NCBI GenBank assembly: GCA_016782865.1
Contig: JADHXR010000037.1
Location: 1 to 49,776 of the forward strand
Direction: 5' to 3'
Length of the DNA stretch: 49,776 nt
From: Phycisphaerae bacterium
GTDB taxonomy: Bacteria > Planctomycetota > Phycisphaerae > Sedimentisphaerales > Anaerobacaceae
In this document: in pieces, positions 1 through 7,467 of the stretch
Numbering within the stretch: the first letter of the stretch is position 1
How the letters are laid out: each line of letters opens with the position of its first letter
The notes under the pieces: model-generated
Databases searched by the model: none
What the model was told of the DNA's origin: nothing
The model's input: only the letters and a program-made list of their open reading frames with translations
Position numbers and translations under genes: made by a program

Positions 1-193
1 AAAGCTTCTGTTCCAGATAGCGAATTCTGGCGTTGAGTTGTTGGTTTTCTTGCTTTAATAAATCCTCTCTTGCTTTGGCTTTTTCATGAAGCGTTTTATA
101 GTAGTTTCTGTCACAGTGCAGTGTACGGTTTTCTTGCAGCAGTTGCTGGAGATCGAGTACTTCGCTCACCGGGTTTACCTGCTGGCCCCACAT
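1..193 (-). CDS. IS66-family transposase, N-terminal part (runs off left edge)
   Basis: The minus strand is open from an ATG at 193 to the window edge and gives 64 residues. They are rich in Leu, Glu, Gln and Asn in a heptad-like pattern (LQQLLQEN near residue 15, LKQENQQLNARIRYLEQKL near 46), followed by the first base of a Phe codon. This matches the N-terminal coiled coil of IS66 TnpC transposases, which typically ends in a (Q/R)LFGR(K/S)(S/T)E motif; the next residues lie outside the window. The family catalyses DDE-type cut-and-paste transposition, with the N-terminal helix used for oligomerisation. A hairpin at 236-255 lies 43 bases upstream and may belong to the element end or the leader. 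The rest of the element cannot be seen, so completeness is unknown. Alternative: another coiled-coil protein. Confidence 0.68.
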   Translation of the reverse strand, partial: MWGQQVNPVSEVLDLQQLLQENRTLHCDRNYYKTLHEKAKAREDLLKQENQQLNARIRYLEQKL

Positions 194-235
194 ATATTTT
201 CTGATGCAACGGCTATCATGTGGGTGACTATAGCA

Positions 236-255
236 GGGTCACAACTGTGTGTCCC
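236..255. repeat. Short hairpin upstream of the IS66-like gene
   Basis: GGGTCACA and TGTGTCCC pair around a four-base loop with one T-T mismatch. It lies between the divergent Fic terminus and the IS66-like start. It may be part of an insertion-sequence end or a leader hairpin; there is no T-run to make it a convincing terminator. Confidence 0.35.
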
Positions 256-309
256 GCGAAATCTTTAGAAATAATAAAAAATTTAGAAAGGCACTAACGG
301 GATGAACGA

Positions 310-1323
310 TTATTCACCCTTTGAGTCAATTAAGTCTTTTTCCAGAAGCACTTTAAGGTCTCTCTGCAGGGTTCTTCGATGGGCCTGGGGACATTGGGCT
401 TGTACCGTATTGATAGAGATGGTGTCCTGCTCGAGAAATAGTTGGAGTATCCCCTGCTGCCGCTCAGTAAGACCATACTCACCGGCCAGGAGGTTCATTC
501 GAATCACCGTTTCCCCCCGATCCCGGACCTCCTGCATCTGGGTGGCCAGGCCCTCAACAAAATAGTCCAGCCAGCCGGTTAGATCCATGTTGTGTTCCCG
601 TACCGATTGAATGGCCCGGTGGAATGCCGGCCGGTCCCGGTCGTAATACTCGCTGATGGTGAAGAGCCGCTTGAAGTCGTAGCCCGCCCGATACAGGCAC
701 AGGGTGGAGAGCAAACGAGAGGTACCGCCATTACCATCCAGGAAGGGGTGAATGTGCACCAATTGAAATTGAGCGATACCGCTGACCAGGACAGGGTGGA
801 CCTGCCGGTTCTGATTGATCCAGTCCACGAGTTCCTGCACCAGGCGCGGGACCTCATAGGCCTCGGGCGGAGTGTAGATAATCTCTTGAGTGAGGGCATT
901 GACCACGTGGTTTTGGACCTTGCGGTACTCGCCGGGCGCGGCCTTGCCGCCCCGCACGCCCTCGACCAGACATTTGTGGATCTCCCGGATCAATCCCTCG
1001 GTGACAAGAGAACCGCTGTTAAGATACCCGGATACCAGGTCAAAGGCCTGACGGTAGTTGAGGAGTTCCCGCTTGTCGTCCGGATCGACGTCAGGCACGT
1101 CCTCACCGGCCCAGAGACGTTCAGACTGTTCCAGGGTCAGTTGAGTCCCTTCGATGTGGGTGGTGTGGTGGGCCTCCAGGATCAGGGCTCGTGCACCCAT
1201 CTGCTGAATCCACTCCTCGGATAAGGTGGCCGCCTCGATAAATCCCTGGGCGCGCTCAATCGTAGTCAGGGCCGTAGTAACCGCATGGGTGATTCTAAAT
1301 TCAGGTTTGAATCCAGGTTTCAT
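310..1323 (-). CDS. Fic/DOC family protein with N-terminal inhibitory motif and C-terminal winged helix
   Basis: The 337-residue length is normal for a class II Fic protein. These enzymes transfer AMP (or another phosphate-containing group) to hydroxyl side chains of target proteins in the cytoplasm. An (S/T)xxxE(G/N) inhibitory helix motif is present at residues 54-59 (T54, E58, G59). The Fic loop is at 192-203: H192, P193, F194, D196, G197, N198, G199 and R203 match HPFx(D/E)GNGRxxR, but the first Arg is Gly (G200, codon GGT at 724-726). H192, the general base, and R203, the arginine expected to meet the inhibitory Glu, are retained. Residues about 283-335 form a DeoR-like winged helix, as in many self-regulated Fic proteins. 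The ATG follows an AGGATGATAAGAA ribosome-site region. No antitoxin-like partner gene is adjacent. Activity is uncertain because of G200. Confidence 0.9.
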   Translation of the reverse strand: MKPGFKPEFRITHAVTTALTTIERAQGFIEAATLSEEWIQQMGARALILEAHHTTHIEGTQLTLEQSERLWAGEDVPDVDPDDKRELLNYRQAFDLVSGYLNSGSLVTEGLIREIHKCLVEGVRGGKAAPGEYRKVQNHVVNALTQEIIYTPPEAYEVPRLVQELVDWINQNRQVHPVLVSGIAQFQLVHIHPFLDGNGGTSRLLSTLCLYRAGYDFKRLFTISEYYDRDRPAFHRAIQSVREHNMDLTGWLDYFVEGLATQMQEVRDRGETVIRMNLLAGEYGLTERQQGILQLFLEQDTISINTVQAQCPQAHRRTLQRDLKVLLEKDLIDSKGE

Positions 1324-1379
1324 TTCTTATCATCCTAATGTCAGTATGCTACGCGGCGCGAACCTCTCAAAAGCCCGAA

Positions 1380-1700
1380 CCTAACATCCGAGGTACACAA
1401 AATCAACCAGATTCCAAGTGCCAAAGCCCACAAATCCAAGCCGGCACGTCAACAGGGGGGCAGGCGAACAGGAAACCAGGAGAACAGGGTGCCGGTGATC
1501 AGGACAGCAGGGAATCAGGAGGCAAAGAGCGTTGGAATACCGAATCCCTCGACCCTGCTCGGGACAAGCATCGAACAAGGAATATCCAATGTCGAAGTGT
1601 AACTTCATGCCTTCGTGGTGAACAAAAACCCGCGTCCATCAGCGTTAATCTGCGGCCCTTGTAATTGATTATTGATTATTTACTATTGACTATTGTTTAA
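1380..1700. repeat. Non-coding repeat-rich segment
   Basis: Degenerate CAGG-rich tandem units (about 1455-1520) are followed by a stretch resembling 'GTGGTGAACAAAAACCCGCG...' and then by AT-rich heptads of the ATTGATT/ATTGACT type at 1663-1697. Open frames here have repeat-like composition and no protein character. From memory, similar phrases recur in non-coding DNA of uncultivated planctomycetes and some Deltaproteobacteria; this could not be searched. From 1700 to 1905 nothing else was recognised apart from an 8-bp inverted pair (CCCCTGCT 1823-1830, AGCAGGGG 1851-1858). Confidence 0.4.
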
Positions 1701-1905
1701 GACTTCAGGGAGCTATCTGCCTCCTATGGGTATCACAGGCCATATACTCAAAGAAGGAAAAAAGCGTTACATCTTACATGGGTGCTGGCATTGGACTATC
1801 AGACACGCAACATATCAGCAAGCCCCTGCTTACTCCTCCAAACTCCCTCCAGCAGGGGTTCTCTTAAGAATACGGAGTCATCACACTTGACAGTATCCCA
1901 AAGAA

Positions 1906-1932
1906 AGGGTTGCAAGTACAACCTGCAACCCT
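1906..1932 (-). terminator. Terminator-like hairpin after the PEP-CTERM-like fragment
   Basis: Perfect 9-bp arms AGGGTTGCA (1906-1914) and TGCAACCCT (1924-1932) flank a 9-base loop. On the minus strand the stem is followed by a T-rich TTCTTTG. It lies 40 bases past the stop at 1972, which suits a Rho-independent terminator for that reading frame. Confidence 0.55.
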
Positions 1933-1971
1933 CTTTACGCATCAATTTCAGCTTCACCCGAAACCGTATTG

Positions 1972-2379
1972 TCATGCATGCCTGCGCAGCTTGATGCCAG
2001 CGACGCTCAAACCGAGAATGCCAAGCAGCGCTGCACCGGGGACGGGATTGTGAACAGCGTCAGCGGGGCTAACATCGCCGGTAAGAACCGAACGAAGCAA
2101 GGAGGTAGCTCCCTCTTCTAAGGAGATCTGCACGTCCAGCATGCCATTATTCCCATTGATCCACGCCGCGTCGATCGCCAGAGCAGTCACTGTAGTTAGC
2201 GACCAATCGGGAAGATTAGCTACTATCCCGTCAGTCTCGCTGCGATCGCTGTAAAAACCACTGCGCCTACCCAAACTAACAACACGTCCGTTGCACCAAG
2301 CGTGCGACTCCTTTTGCTCCTCCGCTTGCCGGGAGTACCCAAGCGTTATAATTCTATGTGGCTCTTCCACCGCCGTCAA
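1972..2379 (-). pseudogene. C-terminal remnant of a PEP-CTERM-like sorted protein
   Basis: The 135 residues (from a TTG; the frame is open back to 2454 with no ATG) have no signal peptide, but they end in VPGA, a hydrophobic stretch LLGILGLSVAGI and the basic tail KLRRHA. This tripartite end is that of PEP-CTERM/VPGA sorting signals, which exosortase systems recognise to process and anchor exported proteins. A sorting tail without an export signal makes no sense in a working gene, so this is probably the 3' end of a decayed or truncated gene. The preceding part (LDVQISLEEG, LTGDVSPADAV) looks like a normal secreted beta domain. A terminator hairpin follows the stop. Alternative: an unrecognised upstream frame joins it by frameshift. 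Confidence 0.5.
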
Positions 2380-2877
2380 CAGAGATTCCCAAAGAAATGG
2401 TAATTTTCCAAGAAATACGCAGTTTCCCCAATAGTGACGTCGCTCTGATATCGATCATATCGCGATGCTATCCGCCTGTGCTTGATCTGTTTTACCCACA
2501 CTGACAAGGCATTGTTGACCATCCATACTGAAAAGGCCTACCAATTCGCAAAGCCAAGCCGCCATCCAAGTCCAAGGCAGCAATTCCGCACCAGCCCTTC
2601 ATGCTCTTCATGGTGACACAAAATAAAACAAGCAGCGCAGCGCTTCCTCTAAAGAACAAGGATCTAAAAGGGCTTTGGATGTTGTGGTCGGTAGCTAAAT
2701 CAGACCCCTGTCCAGTGAGTCACTAGATAACGAATAAGGCCATGCGATTTGTCAGAGGTGTGCTTGGAATGAGCTGAGACGCTTATGGGCTGGACACGTG
2801 GCGGGGTGGTGCTACAATAGCCACTATTGTGAGCCCGGATTCTTCGCGGACCCGGCGCAAATGGGAAATATCGGTTT
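2380..2877. other. Intergenic stretch, no recognisable gene
   Basis: Up to about 2454 the minus strand is still in frame with the PEP-CTERM-like remnant. The remainder shows only short, unlikely open frames. It probably holds the promoter for the sialidase gene, but no convincing -35/-10 pair could be assigned. Confidence 0.4.
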
Positions 2878-4101
2878 ATGGGAGAGATGATGACGAACAC
2901 GCTGACAGATGCATGTGTGCCATCTTCCGGCACAAGTGTGAAGCGGGGCTTTGCGGCTTTCGTGACGGTTGTATTCTGTGTGGCGCTGGTTGTCACGGCA
3001 GCGCCGGGCAAAGATAGAGGACGTACTGCCGCGGGGCATCCGGCCGAGGGCCTGCTCGAATCGTTTCTGGGCGAGCCGGAGCTTGATATTCAGCAGGTGT
3101 ACAAGTCAGGCAGGTTCCCCAATATCCTCGCGGCTGTTGACGGCACCGTGCTGGCTCTGTGGCAAGGTGTCAAGGTGCGGCGAAGCGCCGACGGCGGCCG
3201 GACCTGGGGTCCTGAAATCACGGTTGGAGATGGATTCATGGGCGGCGGCGCCATCGTGAACGAAACCAACGGAGAGATTCTGGCCTTTGTCGAGAAGAAT
3301 CACCCGCCGGCGGCGCTGACCGTTTACCGCAGCAAGGATCACGGCAAGAGCTGGTCTGCAATCGAAAGTGTAATCAAGCCGGATACCAACGGCAACGTGC
3401 CTTCCATGCACATGAATGAAGCAGGCATTACGCTGCGCCACGGCAAACATGCCGGGCGGATAATACGTGCAGCGCGCCACTACGCGGGCCGCAACGATCG
3501 CGATAAATGGCCCGAGCATTACACGACCGCTATCTACAGTGACGACGGCGGCAAGACCTGGAATACCAGCAAACCCTTTGCCGAGATGGGGGCCGGCGAG
3601 GCGGCGATCGCCGAATTGTCCGACGGGCGACTCTACTATAACAGCCGCGCTCATTGGAACAGGGACAAGCCGCCTCTGCGACGACGCTGCGCCTTCAGCG
3701 CCGACGGCGGCGAGACCTGGACCGACTGGCAGATCGTCGAGATCCTGCCCGACGGGCCTCAGAACACAAACTACGGATGCATGGGAGGGCTGGTGCGTCT
3801 GCCGATTCGAGGTAGAGACATCCTGATCTACAGCAACTGCGACAGCCCTGACGGCCGCAGGCTCGGGACGGTATGGGCCAGCTTCGACGGCGGAAAAACC
3901 TGGCCTTTGAAGCGGCTCGTCTACGAGGGTAGCTTCGCCTACTCCTCACTCGCTGCAGGACGGCCGGCAACGGAGAGCGAGGGCTGGATATACCTCCAGT
4001 TCGAAAGCGGCGGGTCAAGAGTGGCGCGATTCAATCTAAGCTGGCTGCTGAAAGGCGAGAAGACTGGTGGCGGAGAGTTGCCGAACTGGCTCTTGCGCTA
4101 A
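2878..4101 (+). CDS. Exported sialidase/BNR-repeat family protein (GH33-like)
   Basis: The 407 residues start with a basic region and a hydrophobic export segment (about 23-42, followed by AAPG). Five Asp boxes of the SxDxGxTW type are visible at about residues 103-110, 152-159, 221-228, 274-281 and 335-342, the signature of the six-bladed sialidase propeller. GRFPN near 79 sits where the first triad arginine (FRIP-like) belongs. GEAAIAELSDGRL near 240 matches the strand carrying the catalytic Glu, and FAYSSL near 353 matches the strand with the nucleophilic Tyr. It would cleave terminal sialic or related nonulosonic acids outside the cytoplasm. Some planctomycete homologues may act on other sugars. 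Starts at 2878, 2887 and 2890 are all possible; the leader is long with the first. A convergent glycosidase gene follows. Confidence 0.88.
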   Translation: MGEMMTNTLTDACVPSSGTSVKRGFAAFVTVVFCVALVVTAAPGKDRGRTAAGHPAEGLLESFLGEPELDIQQVYKSGRFPNILAAVDGTVLALWQGVKVRRSADGGRTWGPEITVGDGFMGGGAIVNETNGEILAFVEKNHPPAALTVYRSKDHGKSWSAIESVIKPDTNGNVPSMHMNEAGITLRHGKHAGRIIRAARHYAGRNDRDKWPEHYTTAIYSDDGGKTWNTSKPFAEMGAGEAAIAELSDGRLYYNSRAHWNRDKPPLRRRCAFSADGGETWTDWQIVEILPDGPQNTNYGCMGGLVRLPIRGRDILIYSNCDSPDGRRLGTVWASFDGGKTWPLKRLVYEGSFAYSSLAAGRPATESEGWIYLQFESGGSRVARFNLSWLLKGEKTGGGELPNWLLR

Positions 4102-4195
4102 TCCGTCAAATCCGCGGTTCGTCTTAACAGATTCCCTGCTTGGGCGCGGAATGACAGGCGTCCTGCATGGCGCATCACGGACAGCGAAGGAGCGT

Positions 4196-4216
4196 GCCAG
4201 GGCTTTTTCCCCTGGC
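4196..4216. terminator. Hairpin between convergent genes
   Basis: GCCAGGG (4196-4202) and CCCTGGC (4210-4216) pair around a 7-base loop CTTTTTC, midway between the sialidase stop and the opposing glycosidase stop. The T-run is in the loop rather than after the stem, so termination activity is only possible. Confidence 0.35.
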
Positions 4217-4248
4217 CTCTTCTCCCTGTCCTTGCCGTGCTCTAAACT

Positions 4249-5562
4249 CTATGGAATTTTGTTCCTTTCTCCGGACAGTTCGCTCTGGCGAGCGAAGCAG
4301 TAAACGTGTACGTCAAAAGGGGCAAACCAGTCTGTAAATGTGCCTTTGTTAACCTCGACCTTGCGAGGCGACTCGTACATTACCTGGCCTTCGCTGACCC
4401 AGGCGGGCAACCCGCTGAATTTGACCTCCACGGCTGCTCCGTCCCGCTTGCAGGCGAGGATATAAATACAATCGCCTGCTTCTCGCACGCAGAATTCGAC
4501 ATCGTCGGTCCCGCTGACACGCACGGGCAGTTCCGAATCGGGCGCCACGAGCGCCGGGGCCAGCGGACTGTTGTTGCCAACTTCCTCAAGGACCGGCCGG
4601 AGCACTCGCCTCCAAAAGGTCCAGTTCCAACCCAATTCTGCATCTTTAGGCGCCATAGCTTTTTCGATGTGGCCGCCGAAGTAGACCAACCCGCGAGCAC
4701 CGTTTATCAGTGCCTGGTATGTCATGAACCGTTCCTGCGCAAAAGTCGGAAAACGCAGAGTCTTTCCGGGCTTAATCACTCCGCTCCATGCAATCTGCAA
4801 TACCATCCACACCGGCTTGCCATCGGCAACTTCCTTTATGAACTTTGTGTAATCACCGACCATGCTGATTTCCTTGTTCTGCCAGAGCGAGTGCCTGCCG
4901 GGCGGATATCCAATCGGATAGATGTCCAGCAGCAGAACATCGGCGGCGGCAACGTACGGGCGCAACTGCTCAAGCGTACCTCGTGGGGCGTGGGTCAGAC
5001 CCACGGGATGGTGGGGATCCAACTCCTTGATTATACTATAGGCTCGAATCATTGTTTCGACGGGAGTGCCGCCCCATTGCGGCTCATCCACATTCTTCCA
5101 GAGCAGAAGTCCCCGGTGATTCTTGAAACGGTTGACGATGAGTCTGAGCAGCATCTTCTTCTTGACGTTGCCTTCTTCGAGGCTGGAAAGTTCTCTCAGA
5201 CGCGGCCAGCAATACAAACCGTATCGAGCTGCTGTATCCATCCAGACTTGCTCCGACTCAATGGTCTTCTCATCCCACGGTCCGCCTGCTATTACGCCTG
5301 TGCGAAAGAATGTTCCGCCGGCATCTTTGATCTCTGCGAATGCATTCTTGCCGTCAGGTGTTCGTCCATCCGGTGGCGGACCATTGCTGAATCCGATCGG
5401 TAGCATCTTCCTGCCGTTAACAATCAGAACACCGCCGTCGTTGATCGTCACTCTTGGCGCATTATGGGCCCAGACTTGGCAGCTTGATCCGATTATCATG
5501 AGCAACACAACAAACGGCTTGAGAGAAGGCGAACAAATCATATGCAAAACTGCCCGAAACAT
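4249..5562 (-). CDS. Secreted putative glycoside hydrolase with TIM-barrel fold
   Basis: The 437 residues begin with a signal peptide (hydrophobic about 14-30, possible cleavage after VWA near 32). A beta-alpha barrel pattern follows: NGRKMLPIGFSN opening strand, an FFRTGV strand, and LLLWKNVDEPQW near 153-163, where E160 in NVDEP sits at the usual place of the clan GH-A acid/base. Further strands include DVLLLDIYPIG and KPVWMVLQIAWSG, then FMTYQALINGARGLVYFGG, typical of beta-galactosidase or endoglycosidase-like barrels. A C-terminal beta domain (about 340-430) follows. The second catalytic Glu was not assigned with certainty, nor was the family or substrate. The start is supported by AAAGGAG eight bases upstream. 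It lies 89 bases downstream of the Gfo/Idh gene on the same strand and probably shares its transcript. Confidence 0.72.
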   Translation of the reverse strand: MFRAVLHMICSPSLKPFVVLLMIIGSSCQVWAHNAPRVTINDGGVLIVNGRKMLPIGFSNGPPPDGRTPDGKNAFAEIKDAGGTFFRTGVIAGGPWDEKTIESEQVWMDTAARYGLYCWPRLRELSSLEEGNVKKKMLLRLIVNRFKNHRGLLLWKNVDEPQWGGTPVETMIRAYSIIKELDPHHPVGLTHAPRGTLEQLRPYVAAADVLLLDIYPIGYPPGRHSLWQNKEISMVGDYTKFIKEVADGKPVWMVLQIAWSGVIKPGKTLRFPTFAQERFMTYQALINGARGLVYFGGHIEKAMAPKDAELGWNWTFWRRVLRPVLEEVGNNSPLAPALVAPDSELPVRVSGTDDVEFCVREAGDCIYILACKRDGAAVEVKFSGLPAWVSEGQVMYESPRKVEVNKGTFTDWFAPFDVHVYCFARQSELSGERNKIP

Positions 5563-5651
5563 GGTTTGGCTCCTTTCCTGTCCGCCAAATTTAGCATGTG
5601 GTACTGGACGGTTTCCCGGCCATATGATTCGCTGGCTGGACTCTTGGCATT

Positions 5652-6956
5652 TTAGACCAGCGGCGTCTTGCCGGGGATGGCGACCGGTCTCATGGGCAGG
5701 TCGCCGAACTCATATTTTGGCGGGCTCAGGTCCAGTTTCGAGGCCTTCATTGCCCAGTCCCATTTCAACGCCCGGCCCGTGTATGCGCTCATCCGTCCCA
5801 TTATGCACGTCAACGTACTCTCGGCGATGCGCTTGCCCTCGTTAAGGTGCGTGCCGGAACGAATCGCGGCGATCTGGTCGGCGTGCTGTTTGAGCGTCGG
5901 GCTTGGATTCGGGCCGTCGTACTTGAACGGTTTTTCGCCGTCAATGATGAAATCGCCTTCGTGTGTATATGCCTTGCCCTTTGTGCCGATCACTCGCGCG
6001 TCCTGGCGATAGCTCAATCCGTCAATCTGAGAACCCATATACGCTACGCGTACGCCGCCGGGATATTCGTACTCGACGGAGATGTGGTCGTAAATGTTGC
6101 CGTACTCGGGGCCGGTCCGGACCTGTCGACCGCCGAGAGCGATGCACTGCACCGGATGTGCGTCCAGGGCCCAGTTCATTCTGTCCAGATTATGGACGTG
6201 CATCTCGACAATGAAGTCGCCGCTGAGCCAGGTCAGGAAGAGCCAGCGACGAAGCTGCCATTCCACATCAGACCAGCCGCTCTGGCGTTGTTTCGTCGCC
6301 TCGGACCAATCGAGCATTCCGCCGCCGATTCTCAGGCACTGACCGCCGACGATTTCGCCGATATCGCCGTTATGAATCCTTTTCATGCCCTCGACCAGAT
6401 GCGCCACCCGGCGACTCTGCGTCCCGGCTACTATCGTGAGTTCTTTCTCGTCTGCTATCCTTGCCGACTCTATCACCGAGCGAACGCCGACCGGGTCAAC
6501 CGCGGCCGGCTTTTCCATGAACACATGCTTACCCGCCTCGACGGCTGCCCGCAAATGGCTCGGGCGAAATTGGGGCGGTTCGGTCAGGATTACCAGATCT
6601 ACATCGCAGGCCAGGACTCTCTTGTGGGCGTTCCAGCCCACGAAACAAGTGTCGTCGGTTACCTTTACCTTGCCGGGTAGTTTCTGTGTAAGCCCGTCGC
6701 GGCAGGTGCGCAAACGGTCGGCGACAAGATCTCCCATCGCCACAAGCTCTACGTTCTCGGCGCAGCTCAGGCAATTTGTCGTATCATACGTCCCGCGTCC
6801 GCCGCAGCCGATCAATCCAACGCGGATCTTGTTTGAGCCTGCGGCAAACATTCTGCCCGTTCCCGACAACAGCGCCGTTGCTGTGGCCGCTGTTGAGGTT
6901 TTGATGAAGTTTCTGCGGGAAACCCCCTCTGTTTTTTGAACTGTCGTACTTTTCAT
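5652..6956 (-). CDS. Tat-exported Gfo/Idh/MocA family oxidoreductase
   Basis: Counting from the ATG at 6956 the protein has 434 residues. This start was preferred over one 57 bases upstream because AAAGGAAG lies five bases before it and because it puts the Tat motif SRRNFIK at 13-19, followed by a hydrophobic Ala/Thr stretch. The Rossmann nucleotide-binding motif GLIGCGGRG is at about 47-55, and the family's EKP motif at 148-150 contains the catalytic Lys. The C-terminal half has the usual sheet domain (WRRWLFLTWLSGDFIVEMHVHNLD region). These enzymes oxidise or reduce sugars and sugar derivatives with NAD(P); planctomycetes have many exported copies. It leads a probable two-gene operon with the secreted glycosidase. 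A promoter candidate is at 7096-7124. Confidence 0.9.
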   Translation of the reverse strand: MKSTTVQKTEGVSRRNFIKTSTAATATALLSGTGRMFAAGSNKIRVGLIGCGGRGTYDTTNCLSCAENVELVAMGDLVADRLRTCRDGLTQKLPGKVKVTDDTCFVGWNAHKRVLACDVDLVILTEPPQFRPSHLRAAVEAGKHVFMEKPAAVDPVGVRSVIESARIADEKELTIVAGTQSRRVAHLVEGMKRIHNGDIGEIVGGQCLRIGGGMLDWSEATKQRQSGWSDVEWQLRRWLFLTWLSGDFIVEMHVHNLDRMNWALDAHPVQCIALGGRQVRTGPEYGNIYDHISVEYEYPGGVRVAYMGSQIDGLSYRQDARVIGTKGKAYTHEGDFIIDGEKPFKYDGPNPSPTLKQHADQIAAIRSGTHLNEGKRIAESTLTCIMGRMSAYTGRALKWDWAMKASKLDLSPPKYEFGDLPMRPVAIPGKTPLV

Positions 6957-7095
6957 GAGTCTTCCTTTCGACCAATAGCGTTTCTTAACCACCTCGCACT
7001 TGCAACATTTCATAAAACCTCCACCGCCTATTCACGGTTTACCTAACTGTTCCACTGGATGTCTTATTGTCACTATGTTAAGGACTCGTGGAGAT

Positions 7096-7124
7096 TAAGT
7101 AAATACAAAGTTTTCTATTGTCAA
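7096..7124 (-). promoter_or_regulatory. Sigma70-like promoter for the Gfo/Idh-glycosidase pair
   Basis: On the minus strand TTGACA (7124-7119) is followed after 17 bases by TACTTA (7101-7096), about 140 bases before the oxidoreductase start. The -35 is perfect and the -10 is weak (first base, A2 and last A fit). The surroundings are AT-rich. Confidence 0.4.
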
Positions 7125-7148
7125 GTCAATGTAACGAGCCCGGACCGC

Positions 7149-7174
7149 ATGGGCAGGAAACCTGCCCATCCTAC
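7149..7174. repeat. Palindromic half-element (GGGCAGG hairpin plus CCTAC)
   Basis: ATGGGCAGG and CCTGCCCAT form a perfect 9-bp stem around AAA (7149-7169), followed by CCTAC. The right half of the larger palindrome at 14347-14425 has the same plan (stem ending GCCCAC, then CCTAC), so the two are members of one intergenic repeat family. Confidence 0.6.
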
Positions 7175-7179
7175 ATCTA

Positions 7180-7361
7180 AGGACCGTGCATGAAATAACT
7201 TCCCGTTTTGGCTGGGCAATTGCACCGCATCTTCGGCTGCTCCTCAATCGCCGAATACTCACTGTAGAATAGCTACAATTCCGGCTCCACTCAATCGATC
7301 GCACCCAAATCTACGGCACACTTGGACCCCAAATTCAAGAGTCTATTTCATGCACAGTCCT
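7180..7361. mobile_element. MITE-like element, 182 bp, with near-perfect terminal inverted repeats
   Basis: The left end AGGACCGTGCATGAAATA (7180-7197, then ACT) matches the reverse complement of the right end at 7340-7361, which reads AGGACTGTGCATGAAATA then GACT: one substitution and one extra base over 21-22 positions. The interior has no long gene. Size and end structure fit a miniature inverted-repeat element moved in trans by a transposase elsewhere in the genome. No clear target-site duplication is visible. It sits between divergent genes, directly upstream of the hydrolase promoter. Confidence 0.6.
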
Positions 7362-7382
7362 GACCACTGTCGGAGCAGCTTA

Positions 7383-7410
7383 TTGCATTCCGTGCATATC
7401 CCCTTATAAT
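7383..7410 (+). promoter_or_regulatory. Sigma70-like promoter for the two-domain hydrolase
   Basis: TTGCAT (7383-7388) and a perfect TATAAT (7405-7410) are separated by 16 bases and lie 57 bases before the ATG at 7468. It begins 22 bases after the MITE-like element, so that insertion may have shaped regulation of this gene. Confidence 0.5.
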
Positions 7411-7467
7411 GGTTTCACACAGTGCGACTATATATATGTTGCGAGGAAATTTGAAAGGGGACCAACC

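Noticed and set aside
592..1224. Plus-strand open frame opposite the Fic gene
   Set aside because: Antisense shadow of a well-supported Fic gene.
1338..1664. Plus-strand open frame of 108 codons
   Set aside because: Lies in repeat-like non-coding DNA, has tandem CAGG-derived composition and no ribosome site or protein character.
4306..6680. Plus-strand open frames of 277-365 codons opposite the glycosidase and Gfo/Idh genes
   Set aside because: Shadows caused by GC-rich third positions; the minus-strand genes have signal peptides, motifs and ribosome sites.
5652..7013. Longer start for the Gfo/Idh gene at 7013
   Set aside because: Would put 19 Cys/Lys-rich residues before the Tat leader, and the AAAGGAAG site fits the ATG at 6956.
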